Assembly (NCBI GenBank): GCA_016946835.1 | Contig: JACVTC010000079.1 | Coordinates: forward strand, 200,001-264,000 | DNA length: 64,000 bases | Direction: 5' to 3' | Source of the DNA: Neocallimastix lanati (nom. inval.) | Lineage: Eukaryota > Neocallimastigomycota > Neocallimastigomycetes > Neocallimastigales > Neocallimastigaceae | In this document: positions 24,720 through 38,865 of the stretch, in pieces | How the letters are laid out: every line of letters begins with the position of its first letter | How positions within the stretch are numbered: the first letter of the stretch is position 1 | The notes under the pieces: model-generated | Databases searched by the model: none | Told to the model about the DNA's origin: nothing | What the model saw: the letters and a program-made list of their open reading frames with translations, nothing else | Translations under genes and position numbers: made by a program

Positions 24720-25050
24720 TATATAAATACATATGTAGTTTCAATTTTTAAAAACAGTAGAGTAAGAAAAAAAAAGATTTTTTAAAATAAGTTTAAAAGG
24801 AATTTTATTTTTAAATATAACGAGAAGTTATATTTACAAAATGGTATTTTAAATAAATAAAAAAGTAAACAAAAGAAAAATTTTCATTTTAGTGTAAATC
24901 AATTTATTATTTTAATAAATAATAAATTTTATAATAAATAAAGTTTATATAAAATTATTTTTGTACGAATTGAGCTATTATAGCCAGGCTTATCTAAAAT
25001 ATATCACATATTTCTGTTTCTATTATAATAAATGCGTAACTACTATCTCA
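23301..25050 (+). mobile_element. Internally deleted Ty1/copia retrotransposon remnant
   Basis: The left boundary holds 50 bases (23301-23350) that recur exactly at 25001-25050, the end of the right LTR. The right LTR starts TGTTAGATTTTTC at 24391, directly after a purine tract GAGGGGGGAG (24381-24390). Between them are a gag piece, an expanded repeat and the last part of RNase H; protease, integrase and reverse transcriptase are missing. The left LTR is truncated or chimeric, since homology stops upstream of 23301. Confidence 0.8.
24391..25050 (+). repeat. 3' LTR of copia remnant
   Basis: About 660 bp starting TGTTAG right after the polypurine tract and ending CTATCTCA. Its last 50 bases match the bases preceding the gag ORF. 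A poly(A) run of about 27 lies inside. Confidence 0.65.
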
Positions 25051-25185
25051 TATTATACTTATTTTTAAAATTATTATTCCTTTTATTCAATATATTCAAG
25101 CCAAGTATTAATTTTTAATAATTCAATAATTCAATTTTCAATGATTAATTTTTTATAAGTCATAATAATTAATGAATATTTATTA

Positions 25186-25252
<67 letters not shown>

Positions 25253-26273
25253 TACTTAAATAAAAGATTTATTGACTAATTATTAATATTATTATATTTA
25301 AATGGAATATTTTATGATTATAAATAAAAAAAAAATACATATTTCTTTTATAAAATATTAGGTTTCACTGTCTTTTATATATATATATATATATTTATTA
25401 ATTACTTATATTTTTTGATGAATACTAATTGTTTAAATATAATTTTATAGTTTTTTCTTATTTTTTTTTTATCATATCTATTATTTTATTTTATATTCTT
25501 AATTGGAATTTTTTTTTTTTTTTTTTTATTTTATTATTTTAATGTTTTACCATTATATAATGGAAATATAATACTTTTTATGTAAATATAAATATATAAA
25601 AATTTATATAATTTATATTTAATTTATATTATTAAATAAATATAATTTATTAAATAATATATTCTAATAAAAGTTATTTTTAATAATATTGAAATTAAAG
25701 ATACTTATTATATGGAACTGTTTCAATCTTATTCAATAAATGTTTTTTTTTTTACTAATGGAGAATTAATTATATGAATGAGTATTTAATGAATTTTAAT
25801 TTATTTTTATAACTAAAGAAAAGAAAAAAAAAAATGAAATGACGTTTTCAATATTTTATAAATTTTTCATTTTTATTATGTTTTTTTCAAATATTTAATA
25901 ATATTTATAAAATTATTAAATTTATTCATTTATTTTATTTTATTTTATTTTTTTTTTTTTAATATTTATTTTTCTTTTTAAAATGAAATTTTTTAATTAT
26001 ACTTTTTGTTCGAATATGAACAGTAATTTGAAACATTTTATTTTATTTTATTTTATTTTTTTTTTTTTTTTTAAATTTTCAGTTGTTAATTATAATTTCT
26101 AATAATAATTAAATTATATTAATAAAAATTTAAATTAGGAAATAGAATAATTTGTTTATTTATAATTATATACAAAAAAATATTTTAATAAAAAAAAACA
26201 TTCACAACAAAAAAGTTGTGAATTCATCATATATAAGGTGCCGCATTTATATTATTAATTTTTTAATTATTAA

Positions 26274-26306
<33 letters not shown>

Positions 26307-26995
26307 CAGTTAATAAACATTTTTAATAAAAAATAGTTTATTTATTTTTTAATAAATAATAATTAAAATTTTATGAGATTAATAAATAATAATTAAAATT
26401 TTATGAGATTTTAATTTATTTATTTATTTATTTATTTTAACTTTATTTTATTTATTTATTTTTTTTTTTTTTTATATTATAAGTATTATAAATTTTCTTT
26501 CTTTTTTTTATTTTAAATGCATTATTAATATTAATTAAAATAAATGAAATTAAAATATCATATTTTGAATTTTAAAAATTATATTTACAATGTAATAATT
26601 TTATTATTAAATAAAAAAGTACAAATACTATAAATTATAGTTAATAATAATAATAAATAATTATTATTATAATTATTATTACAATAAATAATTATAATTA
26701 TAATAGTAATAATAATAATTATAAATAGCTTACTTCTATAATAATATATATACTTTAGAATATAAGAAAAAAAAATATATAGATTTGTTTTATTATAAAA
26801 TTTTTATTTATTTCAACTATTAAATAAAAAGTTTAATAATAAGATATATTATAACATGAAAAAAATATATTAAAATCAAATAGTATTATACATTAATGAA
26901 AAAAAAAAAATGAAATCAAAAATAAAAAATTTTTTTTTTTTTATAATAGATAAATTAATAAATAATTAAAAGCTTTTCTTGAATTTACAATAAAT

Positions 26996-27036
<41 letters not shown>

Positions 27037-27192
27037 GCTTTTTTTTTTTTTAAAAAAATATCTATTTTCGATGTATGTAATAGTAACAGTAATTTAATTA
27101 TATAATTATTTTTATATGAATTATATAATAAAAATAATAATCAATAATATAATTATTATTTCAAATTTTAATTTTCATGAAAAATTAAATTT
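25051..27192. other. AT-rich intergenic region, no gene seen
   Basis: Contains an uninterrupted run of 54 T at 25193-25246, a 30-bp tandem duplication at 26351-26410 (AATAAATAATAATTAAAATT followed by TTATGAGATT, twice), and a small hairpin at 26200-26223 (ATTCACAAC, six A, GTTGTGAAT). Confidence 0.6.
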
Positions 27193-28991
27193 TTAATAAC
27201 CACATTTGGAATTTATGATACCACACCACTTATCGTATTCAATACCCCAATTAACATTACCAGGTTCTTCGACGACAATACCGCATCCACTACAACATGA
27301 ATAACCATATTCTTCAGCCCAACAATTTTGAATTATAGCATCACAATTAGGTAAAATTCTACACCTATTTTATTTTATATAGTGATTTATTATTATTAAT
27401 TATTTTTTTAATTATTTATTTAATATTTAATATTTTATTATAGTTAATTTTATTATACGTAAATATATAGTTTATTGTAAAAAAAAATTTTATTTACCAT
27501 TGATTATTTAAAATACCCCATTTTTGATCGTCTTCGTAAACAGTCACACAATTATTACAATATGGATATTCAGCGTTTAGAGAGTCGTTATTTGAAGAAA
27601 CAGGAGTGACGTTATTTGAAACAGGATTGTCGTTATTTGAAACAGTAGGTATTTCAGCAATAGTAGTAGTTTGTTTTACGATAGTTGTAGATTTTATAAT
27701 TGTTTTTGTTTTAGGAGAACTGTTAGATGATTTGTTAGAATCCTTACATCTATGTTTCGTGAAATTAATATAATAAATATAAATAAATATTATTATTATA
27801 TAGAGATTTATATAATGAATAAAAATTTTATATTAATAATTGAACAATGAGTATATAAACATTTCTAATATAAATAAAATAATAATTATATTATTATGAT
27901 AAATTACCCTAAGTTATCATTTATAGCAGTTAAAATTTCGAAATCATCAGTATCATTTTCTAATTCCCAAATCATCATACCACCAAAGTTGTTATCAATA
28001 ATATATTTAGCTTTATATTGAATAGTTTCTGGATCATCGTATGTAATGATTTGTTTAGTTTCCTTATTAAATAAATATGGACCCTTAACTTTATCATCCC
28101 ATGAACGAACCCAACTACCTGAAGCAGTTGTGTAATCAGATTTTAAGATTTCACTACGAATATTTTTATATTTCCAATTTCCACTGTAAGCACTTTCAAG
28201 AACTCCACAATAGTTAGTCCATGGTGAATTACTATCTTCATGATCACCTTTTGGATTTCCATTAGCAACAGATTGATATAAACCATTTCTATTTGAAGAT
28301 GCAGCAATCCAACTCCTATATAATAAAATAAATTATTCAAAACGAAAAAAAAAAAAAAAAAATTTTTTTTTTTTATAATATTATATTTAATATTAAGAAT
28401 GCATTTAACATTATAATATATTTTAAATTTTAAAACTTACTTTCCATAAGCTGGTACACCAACAACAATTTTATTAGCTGGAAAACCACGACTTAACCAA
28501 TTCTTTACACCTGAAGATAGAGACAACTTTTCACCAGCTTCTGGGTCATATAAAGCAGAGTGATGAGAAACAGTAGGTGTCCAACTACCAGCAAACTATA
28601 ATTTATTATTATTATTTTTTTTTTTTATTAATATATTAAATATATTTAAATATATATAAACTATAATTAAGTGACTTTCAATAATTTTATATAATTAGAT
28701 AGTTACATCATATGCCATAACATTAATATAATCAAAGTATTTTTCATATTCAGAAAGGTCTGAAATTGGTTGACCATTCTTTTCAAACGGTATAACACTG
28801 ACAGCAGCAGAAATTAGAGCATTTCCGATCTTTTCACGTAAGATCTTTAAAAGAGTTAAATAATTTTCTGCATCATTTGCCATATCTGGGCTATTTATTT
28901 TAAAAAATTAAAATTAAAATATTAAATTACCAGTATAAATAACAAATACTGAAATTTATAATAATTTATAATAATATATCATATTTTATAT

Positions 28992-29022
<31 letters not shown>

Positions 29023-29857
29023 CGATATTAACCTATTACATGCGCCTTTTTATATTTTTATATATAATTATATTTAAGTGATAACAATTAATAAATAGTT
29101 TTAATATTGAAATAATTTATATTTTTTTATATTATTTTTAATAACTATAATATATTATATAATTTTTTAATTACCTTCTCTTCCTGGGTATTCCCAATCA
29201 ATATCAATACCATCAACACCATAATTACTGATAAGACTTTGACAACTGTCAACAAACTTTTCTATGTTACTTTTTGAAGAAGTCATCTGAGTAAAGTAAC
29301 GACTTCCATACCATCCACCTACAGACATAAGAACTTTTACTCCTTGACTGTGTGCAGCAGTGACAACTTGACTTAAAATATTACTATCATATCCAGTTAC
29401 AGCATATGAATTTGGATCAATTACACCAAATGCTATCATTATTAATTTAATAAGTTTTAATGTGAAATAATATATATCAATAATTTTATAAAATTCAATA
29501 AGTAATAATTAATAAAAAAAAATTGAAACATAAAAAAAAAAAAATAAAAATAAAAATAAAAATTTTAATAATATATAATAATATATTTCATTTTTTTAAT
29601 TTTTTCTTTTATCAATTTTTTCTTTTATCAATTAGCTTATTTTTCATTTGAAATAATGATTATATTTAATTACCATAATTAAGATGTGTAATTTTTGATA
29701 AATCTACACGACTAATAGGATAGTTCGCATTTTTCCATTCACTGAAATAACCAACAATTATTTTGGAGTCAATACAGCTATTCTTCTTAGAAGTATCGAA
29801 ACATAAAGTGAAATTAGCTAATGCTAATAATATACTTGTGAATAAGAAAATCTTCAT
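27193..29857 (-). CDS. GH18 chitinase with two fungal dockerin-like modules, 535 aa
   Basis: Seven exons on the minus strand: 29857-29674, 29432-29175, 28885-28707, 28595-28441, 28315-27908, 27749-27498 and 27364-27193. They total 536 codons with stop, all phases agreeing. Residues 1-19 are a signal peptide (MKIFLFTSILLALANFTLC). The GH18 barrel covers about 30-394: IIVGYFSEWKN, HLNYAFGVID, VLMSVGGWYGSRYF, the catalytic DGIDIDWEYPG (E142), NVMAYD, VGVPAYGKSW and the closing GGMMIWELENDTDD. A Ser/Thr/Asn linker spans 396-455. Two Cys-rich modules end the protein: about 456-482 (YPYCNNCVTVYEDDQKWG, WC) and 492-530 (CWAEEYGYSCC, WGIEYDKWCGI), matching the CBM10-like dockerins of anaerobic fungi. 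The first module lacks the usual leading CW. The enzyme is predicted to be secreted and attached to the fungal cellulosome. The exon 3 acceptor was taken at CCCAG|AT because the nearer AG breaks the frame. Confidence 0.95.
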
Positions 29858-32449
29858 TTTTTATTATTATTAAATATATTAATGAAATATATTTTTATAG
29901 TTCAAAAATTTATTATAAAAATTCTTATAGATAATTTATATATACTATTTTTATTAATTTTTAATTAATATTACAAAATTAATTATATAACAAATCAAAA
30001 AATAAAAAGAAATAAAAACAAAAAAATTTGTTCCTTTTATATAAAATTTTTATAAATATAACATAATTAATCAAATAAATTGAATTAAATGTATTATAAT
30101 ATATTAAATTATATAGAATTATAAATAGAAATAAGTTAATATATTATACTACCTATATTGATTTATAATATATATATATTATTATATATTATTATATGTA
30201 TTTCGTTGTATCGTCATCTCTTTATTTTAATTATTGATTTGGTATTTTATTAATTTATTAAATTTAATTATATACATTATTAAATTAAATTTTTTTTTAT
30301 AAATTCATATCATTAATCATTTAAATTTTTATTAATTTAATATATAAAATTAAATATTTCTTTTTATTCTTTTAATGAAAACTTGTTATTAATAAAAATT
30401 TTATTTTTTAGATAATTTATAAAACAAGGAAATTTTTATTAATTTTAATAAATAACAAAATATATATATATATATTACTCATATTATAGATTATAAGATT
30501 ATATCATATTTTGATCATTTATATTATATTAAATAAATTAAATAAAATATATTAATAATATGGCTAGAATAAAGAATAATCATTTTAAAACTTCTTGAAT
30601 TATATAATATTATTTATTAATAATGAAGTTAATAATAATTAAATATAAATTTAATATATATATAACCCTATATAACTAATTAGACCATATTTTTAATTTA
30701 TTGATTCTAAACTTCATTATTAAAATTTTAAATATAATTCTATTCCTTATTTTCATTTATTAACTATTATTTAAAAATGTGTTTATCTATTTCAAAATTT
30801 AAGAAATGTATAATTTTTTATTTTTATTTTATTTAAAAATACTTTATTTCAATATATTTTTTCACAATATATTTTAGACATAATCAATTAATTTATCTTT
30901 TACTGATTTAATGGTGATTATTTCTTTTTTTTTAAAAAAAAAATAATAAATCGAATTGCTTTTAAATACAGATAATACAGATTTAAGATTTGAAAAAATT
31001 ATTTTTATATATACAGTTCATAATTATATCTGAATATATAATTATTGCTATAATGTTTATCACAGCTTGTATATTTTAATATTATATATTAAATAAAATT
31101 TAATAAATAAAATTACCATTTTTAAAATTTCACATAAATTTTTTCGAAATAAACTTTAAAATAAAACTTTAATATTTATAATTTAATACATACTAACTTT
31201 AATAATAATAAAATAAACAATATATATTATATAATAATAATAAATAAATTAATAAAAAATATTTATATAAAAGTTAATGTTTTAATATATTAATGAATAA
31301 TAAGAGTTTAATTATATATTAAATACTCAATCATAAAAAAAATATCAATTAAAGAATATTAGTTTTATTATATATATATGAATATATATATAATAATTTT
31401 TTAAATTATTATATATTTTTTATATAATAAATATTAGATTTCCATTATATAAATATAAATATACATATATATATAAGAGTATCTTTCCAATTTACACCCT
31501 TAATCTTAAATAACATTAAATTGAAGCTATCAAGTGATGATATTTTTAAATTAGTAGCTAATTATACCAAAATAATAAAGACATATTTAAATAGTGATAG
31601 GTTTAAATTTTTTTAAATTTTATTATTATAATAATATTATATATTATAGAAAATCTATTATTTATATCCTACGAATCAAAGATTCTTCAAAATTTTGGAA
31701 ATTTATGGTTAAAATAAAAAAAATTATAAAAAAATTTTTTCAAGAATTAAGCCACTTTGAATATAGATTTCACTTTTTCGTAACTATTATTTCGAATTTT
31801 TATTATTAATATAATTATCATATATTGAATTATAGAAATTTTATTAATTGTAATATTAAAAAAAAAAAAAAAAAGGATTAATATTTTTTAAATTTTATAT
31901 ATAAAAAAGTGTAATAAGTAATATTTAAATTTTTAATTATTTATTATATTAATTTATATAATAAACAAGGAAGTTTAAATTTATATAATTTTTTTCTTTT
32001 TTTTTCTTTTATTTTTTTTTTTTTTATTTTTTTTTTTTTTTATTTTTTTTTTTCTTTGTTAATTTATTATAATTAATAATTTATTATAAATAATTTAATT
32101 ATGAATAGTTAAACAACAATATCAAAGCATGAAGTAAATTATTTACTTTTTTATTAATATTTTATTATTATAATATAAATTATTATTTCCATTATATTTT
32201 TATTATTCAAAAAATACAACTTTCATATATATTTATATGACAAGTTTTAATTATTTTTGTTTTAATTATTTTTGTTTTAAGGTTTTAATATTTATCCATT
32301 TTAATATTTTTAATTTTCAAAAGAAATAAATTAAAATTATTATAAATTATTAAGGAATAGTTATATTATTACAATTATATTATGAATATGAATATCTTTT
32401 TTATATATTCGGTATTAATTTATTTATAAAATAAACGATATAAATACAA

Positions 32450-32487
<38 letters not shown>

Positions 32488-33990
32488 ATATGTTATTTTC
32501 CACATAAACACTTTTAATATACATATTTATATAAATTAAATGGTAAATTTAATACTTTTTATTATTAAATTTTTATGAGAAAAAAAAGTAATTATATATC
32601 ATATATATTTAATTTAGAATCATTTTTATTTCAAAATAAATATGAAATAAAATAACTTTTTAATAAAATTTTTGAAATAAAATCCATTAAATAGAATAAA
32701 GTAAGAAATATTCATTATTTTTTTGTATTTATATATAATAAACAATAAAAAGTACTTATTATTAAATAGCTATAACAAATTTATAAAGTACTTTTTTTCT
32801 ATAGCTACTTAATAATAACAGTATTAATAAAAGACTTGAAATTTATATAAAATATTCATTATTATCAAGATAATATATAAATAAATTTTTTAATACTTTT
32901 AAATTTTGTTAAATAATGTATATATATGTTCTAATATTTATGAATATAAATGAAAGCAAAACCAAAATTTATATCTATTTGAGAAAACACTATTTGCATA
33001 ATTTTTTATTTTAAAATTCTGTATAAATAAAATTCATTTGGCAAATGTATTATATAAATATATTATTTAATACTTTATTTAATTTTGTATATTATACGAT
33101 GCATATATACATATAATATTAATATTTATCAATATAATGCATATGTGACGTGTTATATTATACATTATTTAGTATAAGAAAAATAATATAATATATACTA
33201 ATAAAAAAATAATAATAAAGATAGGCCGTTAAAAAATATGTTATCCATATATTAAAATTAATTCTGTGATATAAATATTAAATGGTATAAAGATTAATAA
33301 CAAAAAAAATTATCATGAATAAAATACAATTTAATTAAATTAATTATACTATCTATGTAAATGAAATTTAATATGATAAACTTTAAAAATAAAATAGTAT
33401 TAAATAATCATTTCCAAAGAGCAAAATATATATATAATTTACATTATTTTCATATAAAATTTCTTTAACAAAATCTTAATTACATAATATATAGTAATTT
33501 TCTATATAGATAATATAGCTTACATTCTTTTATGTTTGTTAAGGATTATAATTAATCAAATAATAATTTTTAATTACTTTATTTTTCAAATTTCTAACTA
33601 AATACTTTTTTTTTTTTTTTTATTTAAATAAATATATATACTTGTAAATTATTCTTATTATAATTATTATTTTAACAATCATTAGTAAAATTCAATTAAT
33701 GTATTTTTCAAATTTCTAACTAAATACTTTTTTTTTTTTTTTTTTTTATTTAAATAAATATATATACTTGTAAATTATTCTTATTATAATTATTATTTTA
33801 ACAATCATTAGTAAAATTCAATTAATGAAATAATTGAAAATAATTTATAAGAAAATTATTTGTAGTATATTTTGAATTAATCTTTGAGTGATTAACACTT
33901 TTTCAATTAATATTCTCATAAATATATTAATGAAATAAAAATTTACAGAAATATTGAAATATGAAATATTTAAAAATCATTAAAAATATA

Positions 33991-34026
<36 letters not shown>

Positions 34027-34122
34027 ATTTGAAATATATATATAATTCAATTAATTTATTAAATTTTATTATATTTTTTTTTTATTTATTTGCAATCTAA
34101 TTAGTATATTTACACTTATTAC

Positions 34123-34159
<37 letters not shown>

Positions 34160-35299
34160 TGATATACATATACATTATTATAATTATTTTTTGTATTTTT
34201 CTTTTTTGTTTTATATATTATATTTATTTTTATTTTTTTCTTAATTTTTATTCATATTATAATGTTAATATAAAAAATATAAAAAAAAAAAAATAAAATA
34301 AAATAAAAAATAAAAATAATAAAAAATAAAATATGTATTACCATTATTTTTTGATATTTTTTTTTATGTTCACATTGTAATATAAATAAAATTGAAAAAT
34401 AAACTAATAAAAAATATATTGGTTTATTAGTATAATTAATGGTTTATTTTTAAAAAATCGTTTTTTCCTTCTAATTCTTTGAAGTTTTGATTTTATTAAT
34501 GATTTTATGATTTTTTTTTCCATTAGTAATTTAATAATTATCATAGATTCTTATGATAGTTATATTCATAAAATTTATAGCAAACACTTTTATATTCAAT
34601 ATTAAAACGTAATCATCATAATAATCATAATCATCATCATTATTATTACAATGGTCCATCTTAATAATAATCATAATCATCATTAACATTTCTGAGGATA
34701 GTGTAATATCATATATATGATTTTATATATTCCCTTTAATATTCTTTTTTCATTATGAATTTTTAGTATTGGTATTTAATAAAAATTTTATTTTCATTAG
34801 AAAATTCAAGTTTCATTAGAATTTTACATGTTTCTGATTTATTGTTTTCAAAATTATAATATAATAAACTATTTCACTTTTTCATCTTTACTCTTAATTT
34901 TTAATCCATTTTTAACGAATATTTCATGATAATAGTTATATATTTTTATTGAATAAATACAAATAAAAACAGGACATTTTTAATATTTTCATAGATTCTT
35001 ATGATAATTATATTCATAATCTTAATTATATTCATAATCTTTATAATAAATATTTTTATCTTCAATATTATATAACAGTAATCATTATAATAATCGTAAT
35101 CATCAATATTATTATATTTTTTGAATTTCAAATCCATTTTTCTAATAAATATATTTAAATATTTCAAAGGCATAACATATAATAATATTTTCTTCATTAT
35201 TATTATGATAATTAATATTTATTTCATTTTCAATTAATATTATTTATAATATATTAAATATAAATTGATCCTTATATTCTTAGTGAAAATAAATAGACT
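29858..35299. other. AT-rich intergenic region with local duplications
   Basis: There is no convincing complete gene. A patch at 31520-31605 (plus) reads KLSSDDIFKLVANYTKIIKT, which looks protein-like but is isolated. A tandem duplication lies at 33581-33828. Between 34540 and 35200 a phrase close to CATAGATTCTTATGATAATT recurs with neighbouring ATC/CAT runs, suggesting an old degenerate duplication. Poly(A) tracts lie at 32453-32484 and 33996-34024. Confidence 0.5.
33581..33828. repeat. Tandem duplication, about 122 bp per copy
   Basis: The segment beginning ATTTTTCAAATTTCTAACTA and ending AAAATTCAATTAATG occurs at about 33581-33701 and again at 33703-33827. The copies appear identical apart from the length of an internal T run. 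Confidence 0.9.
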
Positions 35300-35870
35300 T
35301 TTGGCTATTTTTTTACATATAGATAAACATGGTTTAATATAGCTACATATTTAAATATAAAATGAATAATTTCTATGAATTCTGCTGATTCAACAACATA
35401 GCATAACAAAGTATGGCCGTCTTCATTAATGACATTTGCATATAATTCATTTTTGAATTAATAATTTTAAAATTATCTATTCTCTATGAATTGAATAAGA
35501 AGATTTTGTTAATTTTTTTATTATAATTAAATATGGAAATATTTAATATATCACATAACAATTCTTTAATAAGATGATTAATTTCTGAGATTTCATTAGC
35601 ATGACTCTTTCTGTTTTAATAATAAAACTTCCGCTTGATTATTAGCATTAATAGTTACTGCATAATCAAATAAATAGTTAATAAGTATATCACTGTTCTA
35701 TTAAAATAATTAATTTTAGAATTAAAACAAATAATTATATTATCTACTACTTTAATAATGTACAATAGTAATGCATTTCCTTCATTGTCGTTATCATCAA
35801 TAACTAATAATTGATTATAGTATACGTATACAGAAAGATTTTTTTAAAAAAATTTTAATATTATATTAAA
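35300..35870 (-). pseudogene. Degenerate ankyrin-repeat gene
   Basis: Minus-strand frames give ankyrin-like pieces split by stops and frameshifts: LLVIDDNDNEGNALLLYIIK near 35815-35755, LFDYAVTINANNQAEVLLLK near 35670-35610, and YANVINEDGHTLLCYVVESA near 35445-35385 followed by FIEIIHFIFKYV. The spacing and the DxxGxTxLxYA pattern fit the repeat. No intact ORF remains. Confidence 0.6.
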
Positions 35871-37092
35871 TTATATTTAATTAATTTAATTATAAAACCA
35901 TTTCATGGTTTTATTATTAATTTTTACTAAAAATAAAAAAAAAAAAAAAATATTTCAATGGAAAATTTTTTATATTTTTAAAAAATAAACAAACAAAAAC
36001 CAAAAAAAATAATTATACGATAATTATAAATTAATAATTGTATGCATAGTAAATATTTAAAAAAAAAAAAAGATGTTATAATTTTTATTGATTAAATTTC
36101 TATTATATGCTATAATTTTTAATGATAAAAATATAAAGTTGAAGATAGATAATAATGGAATTTTTAAAAGTTTCTTTATTTTTTATCCTTGAACTCTAAT
36201 AGCTCTAATACTTTAAAATTTATTAAATATTATATATATTATATATTTATATATAGCCATTTAATAAATATTTAAACTTTATATTACTAATAATAATAAA
36301 AAAAATTTTATTTTAAAAAAAATTTAAAAAAGTTAAATAAATAAATAAAAACTGTAAAATATATATATTATTTTATTAATTTAATTAAAAAACTTTTCTA
36401 AGATTATCGTAACTAATAAGAAATTATTCCAATAGAAATTTTTTTTTAAAAGATGAACATTTTTTCAAAAAAAAAAAAAAAAAAAATATTAATAATGAAT
36501 AAATAAATAAATAAATATATAAATAAATAAATAAATAAATAATAAATTATATATTATAAACAATATAATAAATTATAAATAAATAAATGTATATATAATA
36601 AATGAATAAAAAATGATGTAAATAATTTTATTATTTTTATTGATAAAACTTCTATTATAATTGTCTATACAAAAATTTTAATGATTTTAAATTTTAAATA
36701 AAAGATAGATAATATTATACATAAGGAGTTTTTATTATTATTTATTTTTTTATAAAATTTTTTAATATATTTTTTTAATGAATATTTTGGTTGTAAAACT
36801 CTAATTCTTAAAAACTTTTTTATTAAATCTTCCAAAATTTTAAGTATTAATATTTTTCTATTTTTCTATATTTTCTATTTGTTAAAAATACATGTATATA
36901 TATATGTAACTAAATAATAATTTATATTAGATAAATAAATAAAATAAAATTTAATAAGTATTTTATTATATTGAAAATTGAAAAAAAAAAAAAAAAAAAA
37001 AAAAATGATTGAAATATATTAAACATTTATTTTTCGTATTAGTTTTTTAAAAAAGTTAATGATTATTTATATAAATATATATATAACGAGTA
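35871..37092. other. AT-rich spacer upstream of receptor gene
   Basis: Low-complexity AAAT/AATA repeats (36496-36545) and a poly(A) tract at 36980-37004; no gene is seen. Confidence 0.55.
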
Positions 37093-38565
37093 ATGCGTAA
37101 TATTAAGCATAGTTTGACTATTCTAATATGGATAATTTTACTTGTAAATAAACAAAAATGTGATTCACAACATATTAAAACAACTGAGAAGAATAACTAT
37201 GATTATAATAAAAGATTGGTTGACGACAATAATAATGATGATGATGATGAAAGACCAACGAAGTTTGTATTGGATGGTTTTGATGAAAATGGTGGATTTC
37301 TTAAAAGATATAATATAACTTTTAATTATACAACATTTATGTTTAATGAGTATTCAACGTTAAAAGCAATGTATAGTTTATATATTCATTATTTTCTCTA
37401 TATTAATAAAAACTATATAATATCTATTATTTAATTATAATTATGAATATCATTTATTAATATTGAAAAAATATTGTTATTAATATTATTAATATTTAAT
37501 ACATTTAATTATGATATATTAAAAAATATTAATTAAATATATATATATATATATATATACATTTTTAAAAAAAAATTAAAGATATGGTTTTCAAACTGGA
37601 ATAATTTGTAGCGAAGAGGATATAGATAAAAATGATAATGAGAAAAAAACTTTATTATTATGGCATCCTGGAAGTAGAAGTTCATTTTCATCATCTGCGA
37701 AATTTGCAAATCTTTTCCCGATGTGGTATATTAGTCAGAAAAAAAAGAATGAAATATTTTGCTTGAAACTAGAAGGTGTTGGATGGTAATTATATATATA
37801 TATATATATATATGATGTTATATTCAACTAAAAATCAATCTAATCTATGATACTAATAGGGATAATAATGCTGTCCAAAAAATATGTGAGGGGGAACATC
37901 CATGTCCAGATTTAATTTCACTAGGGACAACACAAGTAATAATTATTAAATTAAAAAGTCTTTTTTATATATATATAAAGTATTATTATAAAAAATATAT
38001 ATTATTTACATGTTTTCATATTTATTATTTATTTTCTCTTTATTTATTTAATTATCGATATATATCTATTAACTAAATATCTATTTATCAATATATATGT
38101 TTAATAATTTATATATTTATTCATATATAAAAACATATATATTTATTCATTTATTAGTTATCATATAGATATGAAAAGGGTGAAACTATAAGTTTAAATA
38201 ATTATTTTGCTAAATACTTTAAAAAGACAGGAATATCTATAGAAAGCTTAATAAATAAATATTCATATTATGATTGTGAGTAAATAAAAATAAATCAATA
38301 AATAAATTATGTGAAAGTAATCGTTATGAATATAATTATATCTAATTATTTAATTTATTGCTAATACTAAAAATTAATAATAAATAATTATAAAATATAT
38401 ATATATATGTATATATTAGACCGAATTAATAATAATTGGTTGGCAATTCCTATTATAGCAGATTTAAGACCTTTTCGATTTAATAAAACAACATTTGATT
38501 ATTGTATAAAAGAAGGATACGATCTTCATTACCCACCTGTAATATAACTTAATTATAAAATAAAA

Positions 38566-38607
<42 letters not shown>

Positions 38608-38830
38608 ACTTTCGAAATATATATTAATAAATATATATATATATATATATTAGCCTCATAGTGATTATTGGTATATATAATATATATATTTATATGGTAT
38701 TATTAAAAAATATAATTATAATATTATATTTATAGCTAAAATTTTGGTCACCATCACCTATATAATATATAAAAACTATAAACATAAATAATTACAGGGG
38801 AACAAACTATTATCAAACTGTATTAAAAAA

Positions 38831-38865
<35 letters not shown>

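Noticed and set aside
38744-38783. Extra exon candidate reading LKFWSPSPI in the receptor gene
   Set aside because: It reaches a stop at once and is unnecessary; the flanking 17- and 22-nt exons give an uninterrupted family-like sequence without it.
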